DNA of 64,000 nt from Saprospiraceae bacterium (GCA_030729925.1 JANQWK010000025.1:1-64000), one strand, 5' to 3'. Counted from the first letter of the stretch, positions 1 through 8,611 are shown. The notes: generated from the sequence alone by a model not told the origin. Program-made: numbers and translations.

Positions 1-111
1 TCGAAAAGGAGAACGCTCACAAGCCCTGAAAGGGTGCAATACAATACCCTTCGGGGTTATGGAGTTTATGGTTCGGTCTACAGGCAGTTATTTTTCACAT
101 GAGAAATTGCT

Positions 112-188
112 GAAGCCACCTTAAGGTGCCTTCCACCTGATTATCGTATGGTTAATACCTCCACTACCACAATCGTAACCATTTTTCC
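112..188 (-). repeat. Palindromic element copy 1, truncated
   Basis: The invariant centre CACCTTAAGGTG lies at 117-128. The right unit AGGTG-CCTTC-CACCT and the outer CTGATTA are intact, but the left arm breaks off after GAAG, so only one of the two 15-bp units is complete. The inverted GGTTAC box (GTAACC, 175-180) and the TTAATACC box are present, so this copy reads right to left. It faces copy 2. Confidence 0.8.
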
Positions 189-337
189 GACTCAATTTTC
201 TACAAATGCCAGACAGGATTCCCTGTCACGATCAGCTTGTAATTCCTTTTTTTGCTTACCCCCGTTGTTACCATCCCGAAGCTGCAGCCAACCCATGGGG
301 GACTAAAAATTAGGGAGGCAAAACAACCTTAAATGGG

Positions 338-443
338 GGTTACTTTTTTAGATGTCGGGGTATTAATAGGGGTAATCAGGTGCAAGGCACCTTAAGGTGG
401 CTTGCACCTGTGTTTTAAATATATGACAATCAATATTTTGAAT
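338..443 (+). repeat. Palindromic element copy 2
   Basis: GGTTAC is at 338-343, TATTAA at 361-366 and the centre CACCTTAAGGTG at 388-399. The units are AGGTG-CAAGG-CACCT and AGGTG-GCTTG-CACCT. Compared with most copies, the outer spacer bases are swapped on both arms (C on the left, G on the right), which preserves complementarity. The right flank ends in AATCAATATTTTGAAT. Confidence 0.85.
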
Positions 444-563
444 AAATTTTTTCTTTTACCGACCTGTTGACCATGCCAGGTGGCGGGAGGGGACAGACAA
501 TAAGGAAGAGGGTTAAAAGTGCGTGGGTAGCAGATTTGCTACCCACGCTTGTGATTTAGGTGT

Positions 564-2090
564 TTAGAAGTCAAATTTGATACCTTGTGCCAGGGGCAAA
601 TCGGTACTGTAGTTGATGGTGTTTGTTTGGCGACGCATATAAGCTTTCCAGGAGTCGGAACCACTTTCTCTGCCTCCGCCGGTTTCTTTTTCTCCGCCAA
701 AAGCTCCACCGATTTCCGCACCGGAAGTCCCGATATTGACATTGGCGATGCCGCAGTCGGAACCACGGGCAGACAAGAACAATTCTGCTTCCCGAAGATT
801 GTTGGTCATGATGGCCGAGGACAAGCCCTGGGGCACACCGTTTTGGATAGCAATCGCTTCTTCGATCGTCTCATACGACATCAGGTATAGAATCGGGGCA
901 AAAGTTTCTGTCTGAACGATAGGCATATCGTTGCGCACTTCTGCAATACACGGTTTGACATAGCAACCACCGGGATAATGATCACCCTCCAGTCTGCCAC
1001 CGTCCACGACCATAGTACCACCCTGTTCTCGTATTGCCTCCAGCGCATGGAGGTAATTTTGAACGGCCAGTTCGTCAATGAGCGGCCCAACGTGGTTGTT
1101 TTGATCCAGCGGATTACCGATGCGCAACTGTCCGTACGCTTTCGCCAATTGCGTTTTGACTGTTTCCATCAGGGATTGGTGGACAATCAGGCGACGCGTG
1201 CTCGTACAGCGCTGACCTGCAGTACCTACGGCTCCGAAAACAGTTCCGGTAAGCACCAGCTTTAGGTCAGCATCGGGTGTAACAATGATCGCGTTGTTGC
1301 CACCCAGTTCGAGCAAACTTCTGCCCAATCGCTGTGCTACTGCGGTACCCACAATTTTCCCCATGCGAATACTTCCCGTAGCAGAAATAAGCGGGAGGCG
1401 TTCGTCGTGTGTCATCCACTCTCCTACTTGGTAGTCTCCAACGATGATGGAGCTAATACCATCTGGCAATCCATTGCTTTCCAATACCTTGTTAAATAAA
1501 AATTGGCAGGCAACGCCACACAGCGGAGCTTTTTCCGAAGGTTTCCAAATTACCACATCGCCACAAACAAGGGCGATCATGGCATTCCAGGACCAGACTG
1601 CTACGGGAAAATTGAACGCCGAAATGACTCCAACGATACCCAGTGGATGCCACTGCTCGTACATGCGGTGTAGCGGTCTTTCCGAGTGCATGCTGAGTCC
1701 GTAGAGCTGTCTGGACAAGCCTACGGCAAAATCACAGATATCAATCATTTCCTGTACCTCGCCCCAGCCCTCCTGGAGGCTTTTGCCCATTTCGTAGGAA
1801 ACCAATTTGCCGAGTGCATCCTTATGTTGGCGAAGAACATCGCCATACTGACGCACAATCTCGCCCCGTTTGGGGGCAGGCATCAGGCGCCATTGCAAAA
1901 ACGCCTCTTGCGCGCGTTGCACTACGGCATGGTATTCTTCCGCAGTAGTTACGCTCACCTGAGCGATGGGCGAACCATCTACCGGCGTATAGGAAGTAAT
2001 ATAATGTTGAGAATCGCTGCTCCATTTACCTGTACAGGTACCGGAATTACGGGCTTTGACGCCCAGTTCTTCAAGAAAATCGAGATTCAT
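564..2090 (-). CDS. Aldehyde dehydrogenase, ALDH7 (aminoadipate semialdehyde) type
   Basis: A 508-residue NAD(P)-dependent aldehyde dehydrogenase that fits the ALDH7A1/AmaB group, which oxidises alpha-aminoadipate semialdehyde in lysine breakdown and also acts on other aldehydes. The catalytic cysteine is Cys295 in GQRCTSTRR, and the general base is Glu261 in LELGGNNA. The nucleotide-binding region has FNFPVAVWSWN (159-169) and WKPSEKAPL (182-190). It is full length and has no signal peptide, so it should be cytoplasmic. It follows a yqeY-like gene by 15 nt on the same strand. The exact substrate is inferred from overall similarity. Confidence 0.9.
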   Translation of the reverse strand: MNLDFLEELGVKARNSGTCTGKWSSDSQHYITSYTPVDGSPIAQVSVTTAEEYHAVVQRAQEAFLQWRLMPAPKRGEIVRQYGDVLRQHKDALGKLVSYEMGKSLQEGWGEVQEMIDICDFAVGLSRQLYGLSMHSERPLHRMYEQWHPLGIVGVISAFNFPVAVWSWNAMIALVCGDVVIWKPSEKAPLCGVACQFLFNKVLESNGLPDGISSIIVGDYQVGEWMTHDERLPLISATGSIRMGKIVGTAVAQRLGRSLLELGGNNAIIVTPDADLKLVLTGTVFGAVGTAGQRCTSTRRLIVHQSLMETVKTQLAKAYGQLRIGNPLDQNNHVGPLIDELAVQNYLHALEAIREQGGTMVVDGGRLEGDHYPGGCYVKPCIAEVRNDMPIVQTETFAPILYLMSYETIEEAIAIQNGVPQGLSSAIMTNNLREAELFLSARGSDCGIANVNIGTSGAEIGGAFGGEKETGGGRESGSDSWKAYMRRQTNTINYSTDLPLAQGIKFDF

Positions 2091-2105
2091 GGTCAGGGTT
2101 ATTTG

Positions 2106-2552
2106 TTAGCCTAATAAATTTTTCACAAGCGCAGAAATCGTTTTGCCATCGGCTTTACCTGCGAGCGCTTTGGAGGCCGCTCCCATCACTTTCCCCATAT
2201 CCTTGGCAGAGCTGGCGCCGGTCTGTGCGATAATCTCCCGCAACACAGCCGTAAGTTCTTCCTCATTCAACTGCTTTGGAAGGTACTTCTCAATAATTTC
2301 GATTTCCTCTCTTTCCTGAACAGCGAGATCCTCACGGTTTTGTTTTTCATAAATATCCAGAGAATCTCGTCGCTGCTTGATCAATTTTTGAACCAGCTTG
2401 ATCTCCTTCTCCTCATTGAGTTCCTCACCGCTGCCATCTGTATTGGCGAGCAGAATCGCGGCCTTGATAGCGCGGATTCCCCTCAGCGCAACTTTATCTT
2501 TGGCCTTCATGGCATCTTTCAGGTCCAGATTGATTTTCTCTTCTAAAGTCAT
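2106..2552 (-). CDS. GatB/YqeY domain protein
   Basis: A 148-residue stand-alone YqeY protein related to the C-terminal tRNA-binding tail of the amidotransferase subunit GatB. Typical features are the N-terminal KDAMKAKDKVALRGIRAIKAAI helix pair, the IIEKYLPKQLNEEEL segment, and the C-terminal DMGKVMGAASKALAGKADGKTIS block that ends LVKNLLG. The family is widespread and its cellular role is not settled. It lies between rsmA and the ALDH gene on the same strand with short gaps, so the three are probably co-transcribed. Confidence 0.92.
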   Translation of the reverse strand: MTLEEKINLDLKDAMKAKDKVALRGIRAIKAAILLANTDGSGEELNEEKEIKLVQKLIKQRRDSLDIYEKQNREDLAVQEREEIEIIEKYLPKQLNEEELTAVLREIIAQTGASSAKDMGKVMGAASKALAGKADGKTISALVKNLLG

Positions 2553-2585
2553 GGCATTGGGTTTTATAGTTTTCTAAGAAAAATT

Positions 2586-3359
2586 TCATACCAACTTATC
2601 GTGGAGTTGTCTGCTTAGTACAATATAGTCCTCTACAGACAAATCTTCCGGCCGCTGTTGAAAATAACTGTCTTTCAGGACAGGATCATCCTTCAAAAAA
2701 ATTTTCATGGTGTTGCGCAGCATTTTCCGGCGCTGGCTAAACGCTTGTTTGACCACCCGGGAAAAGGTTTTTTCGTATCCCTCCAGCTCGGGTCGGTCTA
2801 TCCGCTCCAACCGAATCACGCCTGAAAGTACCCTGGGGGGCGGGGTAAAGCTACCAGGTTGTACCGTAAACAGGTATTTTCCGCGGTAAAAAGCCTGCGT
2901 GAGCACACTAATTACCCCATAGGTCTTAGACCCATGCGGTGCAATGATGCGCTCGGCCATTTCTTTCTGGAACATACCGACCATCTCTGGTACCAAATCA
3001 CGGTACTTGAGCATCCGAAAAACAATCTGGCTGGAAATGTTGTAAGGGAAATTGCCAATCAATGCAAAAGACTGACCCTCAAAAACCCTGTCCAGGGGAA
3101 GTCTCAGAAAGTCTTCCGCAATAATCGCATCCGAAAGCTGCGGAAAGGTAGCCTGAAGATAGTCCACCATATCACGATCCGCTTCCACGGCCTTGAAATG
3201 ACAATTTCTTTCCAGTAAAAAACGGGTAAGTACCCCTTTGCCCGGACCTACTTCCAATACATTGCCCATCTCTTCTGAAAAAGACAGACTGTCCACAATC
3301 TTCTCCGCAATATGCGGACTGTTCAAAAAGTGCTGACCGAACGATTTCTTGGCTTTCAA
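2586..3359 (-). CDS. rsmA: 16S rRNA (A1518/A1519) dimethyltransferase
   Basis: RsmA (KsgA) dimethylates two adjacent adenines near the 3' end of 16S rRNA with S-adenosylmethionine during 30S maturation. The 257-residue protein starts MKAKKSFGQHFLNSPHIAEKIV, has the SAM motif EVGPGKGVLT and the catalytic NFPYNIS motif (a variant of NLPYN), then the family's FTPPPRV segment and C-terminal SQRRKMLRNTMK region. It is normal in length. It is the first gene of a minus-strand run and is divergent from pdxA. Confidence 0.96.
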   Translation of the reverse strand: MKAKKSFGQHFLNSPHIAEKIVDSLSFSEEMGNVLEVGPGKGVLTRFLLERNCHFKAVEADRDMVDYLQATFPQLSDAIIAEDFLRLPLDRVFEGQSFALIGNFPYNISSQIVFRMLKYRDLVPEMVGMFQKEMAERIIAPHGSKTYGVISVLTQAFYRGKYLFTVQPGSFTPPPRVLSGVIRLERIDRPELEGYEKTFSRVVKQAFSQRRKMLRNTMKIFLKDDPVLKDSYFQQRPEDLSVEDYIVLSRQLHDKLV

Positions 3360-3412
3360 ATTGCTTACGGGGATTAACTGCTGATAAACCAGCTATTAAA
3401 AAAGGTTTTATA

Positions 3413-3420
3413 TATATTTG
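3413..3420 (+). promoter_or_regulatory. Possible -7 element before pdxA
   Basis: TATATTTG matches the Bacteroidota -7 consensus TAnnTTTG and lies about 100 nt before the chosen pdxA start. I see no good TTTG box 19-21 nt upstream, so this is a weak call. Confidence 0.3.
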
Positions 3421-3522
3421 CAAATTGATCTTCAGGGTAAAACAAGCCAGGGCAGGCTTATGGTTTACCTCTCAAACTTAAAAAATATAATTATCCTTGA
3501 AAAAAGAAAAACCGGTCAATTG

Positions 3523-4599
3523 ATGGATAAGTTGAAAATTGGCATTAGTATAGGAGATATTAACGGTATTGGATTGGAAGTTATCCTAAAGACGATCAGT
3601 AACAACAGCCTGCTCAAACTCTGCGTACCCGTGGTCTATGGCTCTACCAAAGTGGTTTCTTACAACAAAAACATCGTAGAAGCAGAGTTTCCTTTTCATG
3701 TGGCACGTTCTGCCGAACATCTCGACCTCAACCAGGTGAATGTTATCAATTGCTGGCAGGAAAATGTGAACATTACCCTCGGCAAGGCTACCGAAGAAGG
3801 TGGCTCATTTGCCAAAAGGTCACTCGAAGCCGCTACACAAGATCTGAAAGCGGGTTTGATTGATGCGCTGGTTACCGCTCCAATTAATAAACATGCCATG
3901 CAACTGGCTGGTTTTGAGTTCCCGGGGCATACAGAGTTCCTGGCTCACCAACTCGGCGGAAAAAGCCTGATGCTCATGATTCACGATGAGCTGCGCATAG
4001 GTCTGGCTACCAATCACCTGCCGCTGAAAGAGGTGGCAGCGCATATTACAAAGGATCTGATTTTCAAAAAAATAAGGACGCTGGAAAATACCCTCAAGGT
4101 TGATTTCGGTCTTGAAAAACCTACTATTGCGGTGCTTGGGCTCAACCCGCATGCCGGTGATGGCGATGTGCTTGGCGATGAGGAAACGCGGGTGATCAAA
4201 CCCGCTATTCTGGATGCAAAAGAAAAAGGTATTATGGCTATGGGGCCTTTTCCGGCAGATGCCTTTTTCGGCTCAGGACAGTTCAGGAAATTTGATGCGA
4301 TTCTGGCTATGTACCACGACCAAGGCCTGGTGCCTTTCAAGACGCTCTCGTTTGGCAATGGCGTCAATTTTACCGCAGGGTTGTCGGCCGTTCGGACTTC
4401 CCCGGATCATGGCACCGCTTATGACATTGCAGGGAAAAATGAAGCGAACCCCGACTCTTTCCGCCATGCACTGTACGCAGCTATAGATATCACACGTTCT
4501 CGAAGACAGTACCAGCAATGGCACGCTAATCCCCTGGAGCGAAGAAATATTGCAGGGGGTACCGACGATGAGGAAATTTTAGAAGAAGATAAGTCCTGA
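3523..4599 (+). CDS. pdxA: 4-hydroxythreonine-4-phosphate dehydrogenase
   Basis: PdxA oxidises 4-phosphohydroxy-L-threonine with NAD in pyridoxal-phosphate synthesis. The start ATGGATAAGTTGAAAATT gives a 358-residue protein that begins directly with the conserved strand IGISIGDINGIGLEVI; the reading frame is open further upstream, but that part is not family-like. Metal-site histidines are seen in FPGHTEFLA and MYHDQGLVPFKT, and DHGTAYDIAGKNEANP closes the active-site region. It leads a plus-strand set with a DksA-like gene and lspA. Confidence 0.95.
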   Translation: MDKLKIGISIGDINGIGLEVILKTISNNSLLKLCVPVVYGSTKVVSYNKNIVEAEFPFHVARSAEHLDLNQVNVINCWQENVNITLGKATEEGGSFAKRSLEAATQDLKAGLIDALVTAPINKHAMQLAGFEFPGHTEFLAHQLGGKSLMLMIHDELRIGLATNHLPLKEVAAHITKDLIFKKIRTLENTLKVDFGLEKPTIAVLGLNPHAGDGDVLGDEETRVIKPAILDAKEKGIMAMGPFPADAFFGSGQFRKFDAILAMYHDQGLVPFKTLSFGNGVNFTAGLSAVRTSPDHGTAYDIAGKNEANPDSFRHALYAAIDITRSRRQYQQWHANPLERRNIAGGTDDEEILEEDKS

Positions 4600-4638
4600 A
4601 CCAGGACTACGGGTAAGTAATTGTTAATTTATCAGCGC

Positions 4639-5004
4639 ATGGAAAAGACCCGCTATTCTGACAGTGAACTGGCAAGCTTCAAGGCTGTTATCGAGGATAA
4701 GCTCAAAACAGCCAACGATCAGCTCGATTTCTACCTGAAACAAATGGCAGATATGGCCGATAGTACAGATGCCAAAATCAGGGGATTGGACGATGGAACC
4801 GGAACAGCCGAAAATGAGCGCATTCTCGGATTGGCTGCACGCCAGCGAAAACATGTCCAGCACCTGGAAAATGCCCTGCTCAGAATTGAAAATAAGGTCT
4901 ATGGGATCTGCCGGCAGACGGGCAAACTCATTTCTAAAGAGCGACTCATGGCCGTTCCCCATGCAACATTGAGCATCGAAGCCAAAAAGAAAGGGTTTAA
5001 GTAA
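4639..5004 (+). CDS. DksA/TraR-family protein lacking the full zinc finger
   Basis: A 121-residue protein starting MEKTRYSDSELASFK. The N-terminal two thirds is a predicted coiled coil; the C-terminus has YGICRQTGKLISKERLMAVPHATLSIEAKK, the usual DksA/TraR signature. Only one cysteine remains where classical DksA has four zinc ligands, a form I associate with Bacteroidota. DksA proteins bind RNA polymerase through the secondary channel and tune initiation; that role is inferred here. An in-frame TTG at 4621 is a less likely start. It sits between pdxA and lspA. Confidence 0.88.
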   Translation: MEKTRYSDSELASFKAVIEDKLKTANDQLDFYLKQMADMADSTDAKIRGLDDGTGTAENERILGLAARQRKHVQHLENALLRIENKVYGICRQTGKLISKERLMAVPHATLSIEAKKKGFK

Positions 5005-5023
5005 ATTCCGAAAATTAAGCTGC

Positions 5024-5728
5024 TTGAAAAAGAAATCCCTATCCGTCGTCGCGCTGATTACCCTGATATTACTGCTGGATCAGAGTCTTAAAGTCTGGGT
5101 GAAAACCCACATGAATTACGGCGATGATATCCCGATTTTGGGTCTTGACTGGGCGCTTATCCACTTCGTGGAAAACAACGGAATGGCCTTTGGATTCAGT
5201 TTTGGCAGCGGTAGCGAGGGGAAGTTGCTCCTTAGTACCCTGCGCATCGTGGCCGTGGGCTTCTTGATGTATTATATTCATTTCTTGCTGCGCCTGAAAG
5301 CCTCCTTCGGCCTTCTTGCCAGCTTCGCCCTTATCCTGGCCGGTGCCCTCGGCAATATTATTGACAGTGCCTTCTACGGTATATTGTTTTCCGCTTCCCC
5401 CTTTCATGGAGGTCTGGCTACTTTTTTACCCGAAGGGGGAGGCTATGCTCCCTTTTTGCAGGGAAAAGTAGTGGACATGTTCTATTTTCCCATCTTCCGG
5501 GGGAATTTCCCGGAATGGATACCCTTCCTCAATGGACGGAATTTTGTCTTTTTCAGACCCGTTTTTAACATAGCAGACGTATCCATTACAACAGGAGTCC
5601 TAAACATCCTGCTGTTTCAAAGAAAGTTTTTTACCCAGGAGCATCATACACCGGATACAGCCCAAAGCACTTCCAGTGCAACGGATGACGTATCCCCTGC
5701 TGAAGACATAAGTCCTGAGCAAAGCTGA
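5024..5728 (+). CDS. lspA: Lipoprotein signal peptidase (signal peptidase II)
   Basis: LspA removes the signal peptide of prolipoproteins in the inner membrane after diacylglyceryl transfer. The 234-residue protein starts with TTG (LKKKSLSVVAL), because no suitable ATG is nearby. Four membrane segments are apparent. The family motifs are ENNGMAFG, GALGNIIDS and FNIADVSI, with the two catalytic aspartates in the last two. It is longer than the enterobacterial enzyme: there is an enlarged loop (YGILFSASPFHGG to FFRPV) and an acidic Ser/Thr-rich tail of about 30 residues. It is 19 nt after the DksA-like gene. Confidence 0.93.
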   Translation: MKKKSLSVVALITLILLLDQSLKVWVKTHMNYGDDIPILGLDWALIHFVENNGMAFGFSFGSGSEGKLLLSTLRIVAVGFLMYYIHFLLRLKASFGLLASFALILAGALGNIIDSAFYGILFSASPFHGGLATFLPEGGGYAPFLQGKVVDMFYFPIFRGNFPEWIPFLNGRNFVFFRPVFNIADVSITTGVLNILLFQRKFFTQEHHTPDTAQSTSSATDDVSPAEDISPEQS

Positions 5729-5751
5729 TAAACAGCTTTCCAACTTTTTTT
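5721..5751 (+). terminator. lspA: Likely intrinsic terminator after lspA
   Basis: AAAGCTG-ATAAA-CAGCTTT forms a 7-bp hairpin overlapping the lspA stop codon, and a run of seven T follows five bases later. It separates lspA from the convergent ArsR-type gene. Confidence 0.5.
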
Positions 5752-5789
5752 AAGGTTTCTCTACAGTTTTGGCCAGCTTAGCCAGCCTT

Positions 5790-6134
5790 CTACCCCTGTT
5801 TTGTCTTTCCCGGTCTAACGATTCTGCGCTCCGTTTCCAGAAAAGCACGAACCGCTTTGTTCGTGTTTTCCAAACGAGCGTAGTTGACGCTGTAATGGAT
5901 AAACTTACCTTTTCTGCTCGTTACGACCAGGTCTGCCAGCCTCAAAATTCTCAAATGCTGGGAAGTAATGGATTGCTCCAGGTTAAGGGTATGGTAAATC
6001 TGATTGACGTTGACTTCCCCATGCTCGTCCAAAAAATGAAGAATTCTCAATCGAAGCGGGTGCGCCAGTGCACGCATGATCTCTGAAGAAGCTTCCAGCT
6101 TCTCCGTGTTGATGTTAACCTTAGCCTTTCTCAT
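5790..6134 (-). CDS. ArsR-type winged-helix regulator, copy A
   Basis: A 114-residue winged helix-turn-helix protein of the ArsR/SmtB fold. I chose MRKAKVNINTEKLE as the start since it matches the start of the neighbouring paralogue (MRKQKSEI). The recognition region LEQSITSQHLRILRLADLV and the wing VTSRKGKFIHYSVN are typical. There is no cysteine in the protein, so the usual thiol metal sites of ArsR are absent. The C-terminus is basic (RRIVRPGKTKQG). Its ligand and targets are unknown. It lies 87 nt after its paralogue on the same strand. Confidence 0.85.
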   Translation of the reverse strand: MRKAKVNINTEKLEASSEIMRALAHPLRLRILHFLDEHGEVNVNQIYHTLNLEQSITSQHLRILRLADLVVTSRKGKFIHYSVNYARLENTNKAVRAFLETERRIVRPGKTKQG

Positions 6135-6221
6135 AGTTCTTTGTTGTTTGAAAATCGGATGTGTAGTTTTTTGTGTCAGGTCATACAACGTCGTTTTTTG
6201 AGAGGTACGTCAAAAATAAAA

Positions 6222-6563
6222 TTAACTTAAGGTCAGCTCCTCAACCAGTCTGGAAATCTGGGCCAGTCTGTCGCGATTGAGCGAATAGTTGATGAACTTA
6301 CCCTGGCGGCTGGTAATTACAATGCCTGCTCTCCGCAAAATGGCCAAATGCTGGGAAGCAACAGATTGTTCAAGCCGCAGCTTGATATAGATATCTGTCA
6401 CAGTCATGTTGTCACTCTCCTCCAACAAATCAATGATCCGCTGTCTGAGTTTGTGGTTGACCGCCCGAAGCACCAGCACCGCTTTTCGGAGCTCTGCATA
6501 ATCCAGCTGAATTTCTTGCTTCCCATTTCTCAGGGTCACAATTTCACTTTTCTGTTTTCTCAT
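6222..6563 (-). CDS. ArsR-type winged-helix regulator, copy B
   Basis: A 113-residue paralogue of the next gene downstream, with the same layout: RAVNHKLRQRIIDLLEE, then the helix-turn-helix LEQSVASQHLAILRRAGIV and the wing ITSRQGKFINYSLN. It too has no cysteine. The two copies are alike in the DNA-contacting helix but differ in the N-terminal and dimer helices, which suggests related sites with possible heterodimers (inference). No efflux or reductase gene is adjacent that would point to a metal or metalloid signal. The 160 bases upstream are very AT-rich. Confidence 0.87.
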   Translation of the reverse strand: MRKQKSEIVTLRNGKQEIQLDYAELRKAVLVLRAVNHKLRQRIIDLLEESDNMTVTDIYIKLRLEQSVASQHLAILRRAGIVITSRQGKFINYSLNRDRLAQISRLVEELTLS

Positions 6564-6722
6564 ATCGATTGGATTGATGATGGTATGAACTTTTGCTTAA
6601 GTAAAACAAAATCCGTACCAAAAAAAGGCATTATGAGAATGTGTAAGGCTAAACTTTTTGATTTAGAGATAAAAATATAAAATTAAATTACTCATTAAAA
6701 ATTTTTTCTAATATATTAAATT

Positions 6723-7403
6723 TTATAACGTCTTTGGGGTTGTAATATTTGGGGGTTTGAGGTAAAACGGGGTAAAAGAGGCGACTTCCTCGAATTTTTT
6801 TTGCCGATAGGCGAGTTCCGAAAGTGGCACTAAAAAATCAGCACTGGCTGCTATCGGATCGTATATGAAGTGGTCGTTGTCCAGAATTTCCTGGGCTTTT
6901 TCGGCTCCTTTGCCACCGGCTATGACAACGGTTCCTGCTTGGTGTAAAGGATCCAGGTCACCGGGTTCAATGATCCAGGAATATACGGGCTGGGTGTTTA
7001 CCAGTTCAGAGGTGTATCGTGCGGCATATACTTCCTGTCTCCGGGCATCAATGACCGGGATGAGAAGATCTGCCTCCGGAAAACGTTCTCTGGCGCCTTG
7101 GGCAATGCCTTTCAGGGTAGGTACGGCAATCAGCGGAAGGTGGAGTGCAAAACAGATGCCCTTGGCGACCGATGCGCCGATGCGCAGTCCTGTATAGGAT
7201 CCGGGGCCGCTGCTTACCGCTACCGCATGCAGATCCTGCAAGCTGTAGTCCGATTGTTCAAAAAGTCGGGCAATCAAAACAGTAGTCTGACCTGCATGCT
7301 GATTGGGCGTACAGATCGTTTCGCTGCACAATACCCGACCGTCGAGGCCCAGGGCTACCGAACATACCTCAGTAGCAGTTTCTATATTCAGGATTAGTGC
7401 CAT
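6723..7403 (-). CDS. tsaB: tRNA threonylcarbamoyladenosine biosynthesis protein TsaB
   Basis: TsaB is the non-catalytic partner of TsaD in making the t6A37 modification of ANN-decoding tRNAs. The 226-residue protein starts MALILNIETATEVCSVALG; the open frame upstream has no family character. The ASKHA-fold signature SSGPGSYTGLRIGASVAKG is present. The C-terminal half (ARRQEVYAARYT) is typical of the bacterial dimerising TsaB. Its start faces prfA across 108 bases, a region that must hold both promoters. Confidence 0.93.
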   Translation of the reverse strand: MALILNIETATEVCSVALGLDGRVLCSETICTPNQHAGQTTVLIARLFEQSDYSLQDLHAVAVSSGPGSYTGLRIGASVAKGICFALHLPLIAVPTLKGIAQGARERFPEADLLIPVIDARRQEVYAARYTSELVNTQPVYSWIIEPGDLDPLHQAGTVVIAGGKGAEKAQEILDNDHFIYDPIAASADFLVPLSELAYRQKKFEEVASFTPFYLKPPNITTPKTL

Positions 7404-7511
7404 GATGTGACGGGAACCTTTTGGTGTAATTTTTTCATTGAAAGAATTGTTGCTATTTTGCAGCTCACTTGTGCAAAAAGACAAATATAGTCGTTTTGAA
7501 AAATACCTATT

Positions 7512-8594
7512 ATGCTCGATAAACTGGAAGCTATCAAAGAAAGATATCTTACGCTGGAAGAACAAATGTCAGATCCGGAAATTGTGGTTGATCCCTCAAA
7601 ATACCGCAAAATCAGCAAAGCCTATAAGGATCTGAAGGAGGTAGTGGATGCTTACGATGCATACAAAGGAATCCTGGGTAGTATAGATACCGCTCAAGCC
7701 ATGCTTAAAGAGGATGATCCAGAGATGCAAGAGTTGGCGGAAGCAGAATTGGAGGAGCTCCTGCCGGAAAAAGAAGTTCTGGAGGAGAAGATCAAGCGTT
7801 TGCTGATTCCCAAGGATCCGGAAGATAGCCGCGATGTAATTTTTGAGATTCGCGCAGGTACCGGCGGGGATGAGGCAAGTATTTTTGCGGGTGACCTCTA
7901 CCGAATGTACATGCGCTATTTTGAGCAAATGGGCTGGCAGACGGAGATTGTGAGTTTGAACGAAGGTACCGTGGGTGGGTATAGCAAGATCGTACTGGAA
8001 ATCAGTGGAGAAGATGTATATGGTCGCATGAAATTTGAGTCCGGTGCACACCGGGTTCAACGGGTGCCCAAAACCGAGTCGCAGGGCAGAATACATACTT
8101 CCGCCGCTACGGTCGCGGTCATTCCCAAATTAGAGATGGAAGATGTCAATATCAATAAGGCCGATCTTAAAATTGATACTTTCCGGTCGAGTGGGGCGGG
8201 TGGACAGCACGTGAACAAGACCGAGTCAGGGGTTCGTTTTACACACATTCCGACCGGTATTGTGGCAGAGAGCCAGGATGGCAGGTCCCAGATCAAAAAC
8301 CGGGAGATTGCAATTCAAAGGCTTTACCAAAAAGTTTATGAGGTGCAACGCGAAGCCCATGATTCCAAAATGGCTGCTCACCGAAGGTCATTGGTCGGCT
8401 CAGGAGACCGATCCGATAAAATACGGACGTATAACTATCCTCAGAACCGGGTGACGGACCATAGGCTGGAAGGGGAAGTGAAAAATTTTAATTTACAGCA
8501 GGTGACGGAAGGCGATCTCGATCCGATTATTGATGCACTTCATGTGGTCGAGACCTCCGAAAAAATGAAAACAGGGATAGAGGAGCAGCTATAA
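7512..8594 (+). CDS. prfA: Peptide chain release factor 1
   Basis: RF1 reads UAA and UAG and triggers peptidyl-tRNA hydrolysis. The 360-residue protein has the catalytic GGQ motif in SSGAGGQHVNKTES and the stop-codon-reading tripeptide position as PKT in RVPKTESQGR, a variant of the RF1 P-x-T pattern (PAT in E. coli) and not the SPF of RF2. The N-terminal helical domain and the C-terminal DRSDKIRTYNYPQNRVTDHR segment are intact. An inverted repeat GGAGCAGC/GCTGCTCC overlaps the last codons (8582-8603). The next gene converges on it 17 nt away. Confidence 0.97.
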   Translation: MLDKLEAIKERYLTLEEQMSDPEIVVDPSKYRKISKAYKDLKEVVDAYDAYKGILGSIDTAQAMLKEDDPEMQELAEAELEELLPEKEVLEEKIKRLLIPKDPEDSRDVIFEIRAGTGGDEASIFAGDLYRMYMRYFEQMGWQTEIVSLNEGTVGGYSKIVLEISGEDVYGRMKFESGAHRVQRVPKTESQGRIHTSAATVAVIPKLEMEDVNINKADLKIDTFRSSGAGGQHVNKTESGVRFTHIPTGIVAESQDGRSQIKNREIAIQRLYQKVYEVQREAHDSKMAAHRRSLVGSGDRSDKIRTYNYPQNRVTDHRLEGEVKNFNLQQVTEGDLDPIIDALHVVETSEKMKTGIEEQL

Positions 8595-8611
8595 GGCTGC
8601 TCCGCTGTGCC

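Larger units (their letters stand above)
1..563. other. Gene-free 5' region with two palindromic repeat copies
   Basis: No convincing gene is present. Two copies of the dispersed palindromic element (listed separately) face each other and bracket about 150 bp. The first 70 bases contain CCCTGAAAGGG followed by ACAATACCCTTCGGGG; this recalls degenerate repeats that are common between genes in Bacteroidota, but I cannot confirm membership. The reading frames crossing bases 1-120 are short and have no recognisable protein. Confidence 0.6.

Noticed and set aside
377-410. Palindromic elements as rho-independent terminators
   Set aside because: None has a T run after the stem, several lie between co-directional genes, and the conserved GGTTAC and TATTAA boxes are not explained by termination.
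8582-8603. GGAGCAGC/GCTGCTCC hairpin as a prfA terminator
   Set aside because: The stem overlaps the last codons and no T run follows, so I did not list it as a terminator.
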